A DNA stretch of 64,000 bases from Urophycis tenuis. Taxonomy: Eukaryota; Chordata; Actinopteri; Gadiformes; Phycidae. Location: NCBI GenBank assembly GCA_036785325.1, contig JAXIVH010000005.1:17370065-17434064 (forward strand), written 5' to 3'. Shown in pieces: positions 63,574-64,000 of this stretch (the first letter of the stretch is position 1; each line of letters begins with the position of its first letter). Below the pieces are notes generated by a model that saw only the letters and a list, made by a program, of their open reading frames with translations, did no database searches and was not told the origin of the DNA. Position numbers and translations under genes: made by a program.

Positions 63574-64000
63574 GGCAGATTGTTAACAGGAACAGTATAT
63601 ATACAATGTGGAACAATGCGTACAATGAGGGCAATGATGAACACGCTTCATTCCTACAGCAACATGTTGTTAAAATGTTGAAATAGAGCTGGCTCAGCAG
63701 GCGGGGTACTGTGATTCAGTGTGTGTATTATAATACGAGCCCTGTGTGTGAATTAACCCTGGCCCATTGTTAACGTTACAGAGCATCGTCTACAGGTAAT
63801 CTACTCACGCCGCTTACTCCTTTCAGGTTGGTCACGGCTGACATCTCGGGCTAGAGGATCAAACCTAGCATGATGCTTAAATGAGCCTGATTACAGTGAT
63901 GCTGACAGAGTCATAAGCTGCTTACTGCTTAAGTACGCTATGCTACGCTGCGAGACAGCCCGTCACCAGCAGCCACTGGGTATGTACAGCTGTACACTGG
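63574..64000 (-). other. diaph3: upstream diaph3 intron (partial)
   Basis: Unique sequence up to the window edge. The preceding DIAPH exon, expected to end in a KAS(K/R) motif in phase 1, was not seen. Confidence 0.6.

Noticed and set aside
63800..63870. Possible further diaph3 exon (minus-strand reading ending at a GTGAGT)
   Set aside because: The translation does not resemble the DIAPH segment expected before VSAENL, which should end in a KAS(K/R) motif.

Overview
The window is vertebrate nuclear DNA, most likely from a ray-finned (teleost) fish. It has long introns, extreme densities of (CA)n, (GA)n and minisatellite arrays, a decayed Tc1-like transposon, MITEs, a fish-type tRNA-derived SINE and LINE tails. 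A run of exactly 200 N at 37661-37860 marks a draft-assembly gap. There are no operons and no bacterial signals.

The only gene identified with confidence is the 3' end of diaph3 (diaphanous-related formin 3) on the minus strand, read from high to low coordinates. Four coding exons were found. The first (63302-63426) and second (60044-60208) cover the last part of the FH2 domain. The third (48167-48308) is a charged, Glu/Gln/Arg/Lys-rich linker. The terminal exon (5516-6066) encodes the C-terminal tail and ends in DALLARLRAL plus a stop codon. Reading frames and splice phases join across the first three exons. The exon that should carry the autoregulatory DAD core (MDxLLExL and its basic patch), between 48167 and 6066, was not found; the N gap is one place it could be. 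Earlier exons (GBD, DID, FH1 and most of FH2) lie beyond 64000.

The intron between the first two exons (60209-63301) has the hallmarks of a minor-spliceosome (U12) AT-AC intron. Long (UG)n tracts abut the acceptor of the first exon and the donor of the second. The terminal exon carries an expanded Arg/Glu repeat tail, and a 38-bp minisatellite built on a 16-bp palindrome begins about 45 bases after the stop codon.

Region by region: 1-3.8 kb holds an acidic-repeat open frame of doubtful status and a degenerate minisatellite. 3.8-6.1 kb holds the diaph3 3' UTR candidate and terminal exon. 6.1-48.2 kb is a very long intron region packed with arrays (20-bp at 10.6-11.5, 44-bp GT-rich at 21.3-22.1, 15-bp-like at 30.6-30.9, GGA-rich at 39.1-39.4, about 50-bp at 40.1-40.7, 29-bp at 41.4-42.7, 33-bp at 42.8-43.7), a MITE-like element and a SINE. 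48.3-60.0 kb is an intron with a clean MITE, a nested Tc1-like relic and a 40/35-bp minisatellite. 60.2-64 kb holds the U12 intron and the first exon. Many open frames over the repeats, often open on both strands, come from repeat units whose length is a multiple of three and are not annotated as genes.
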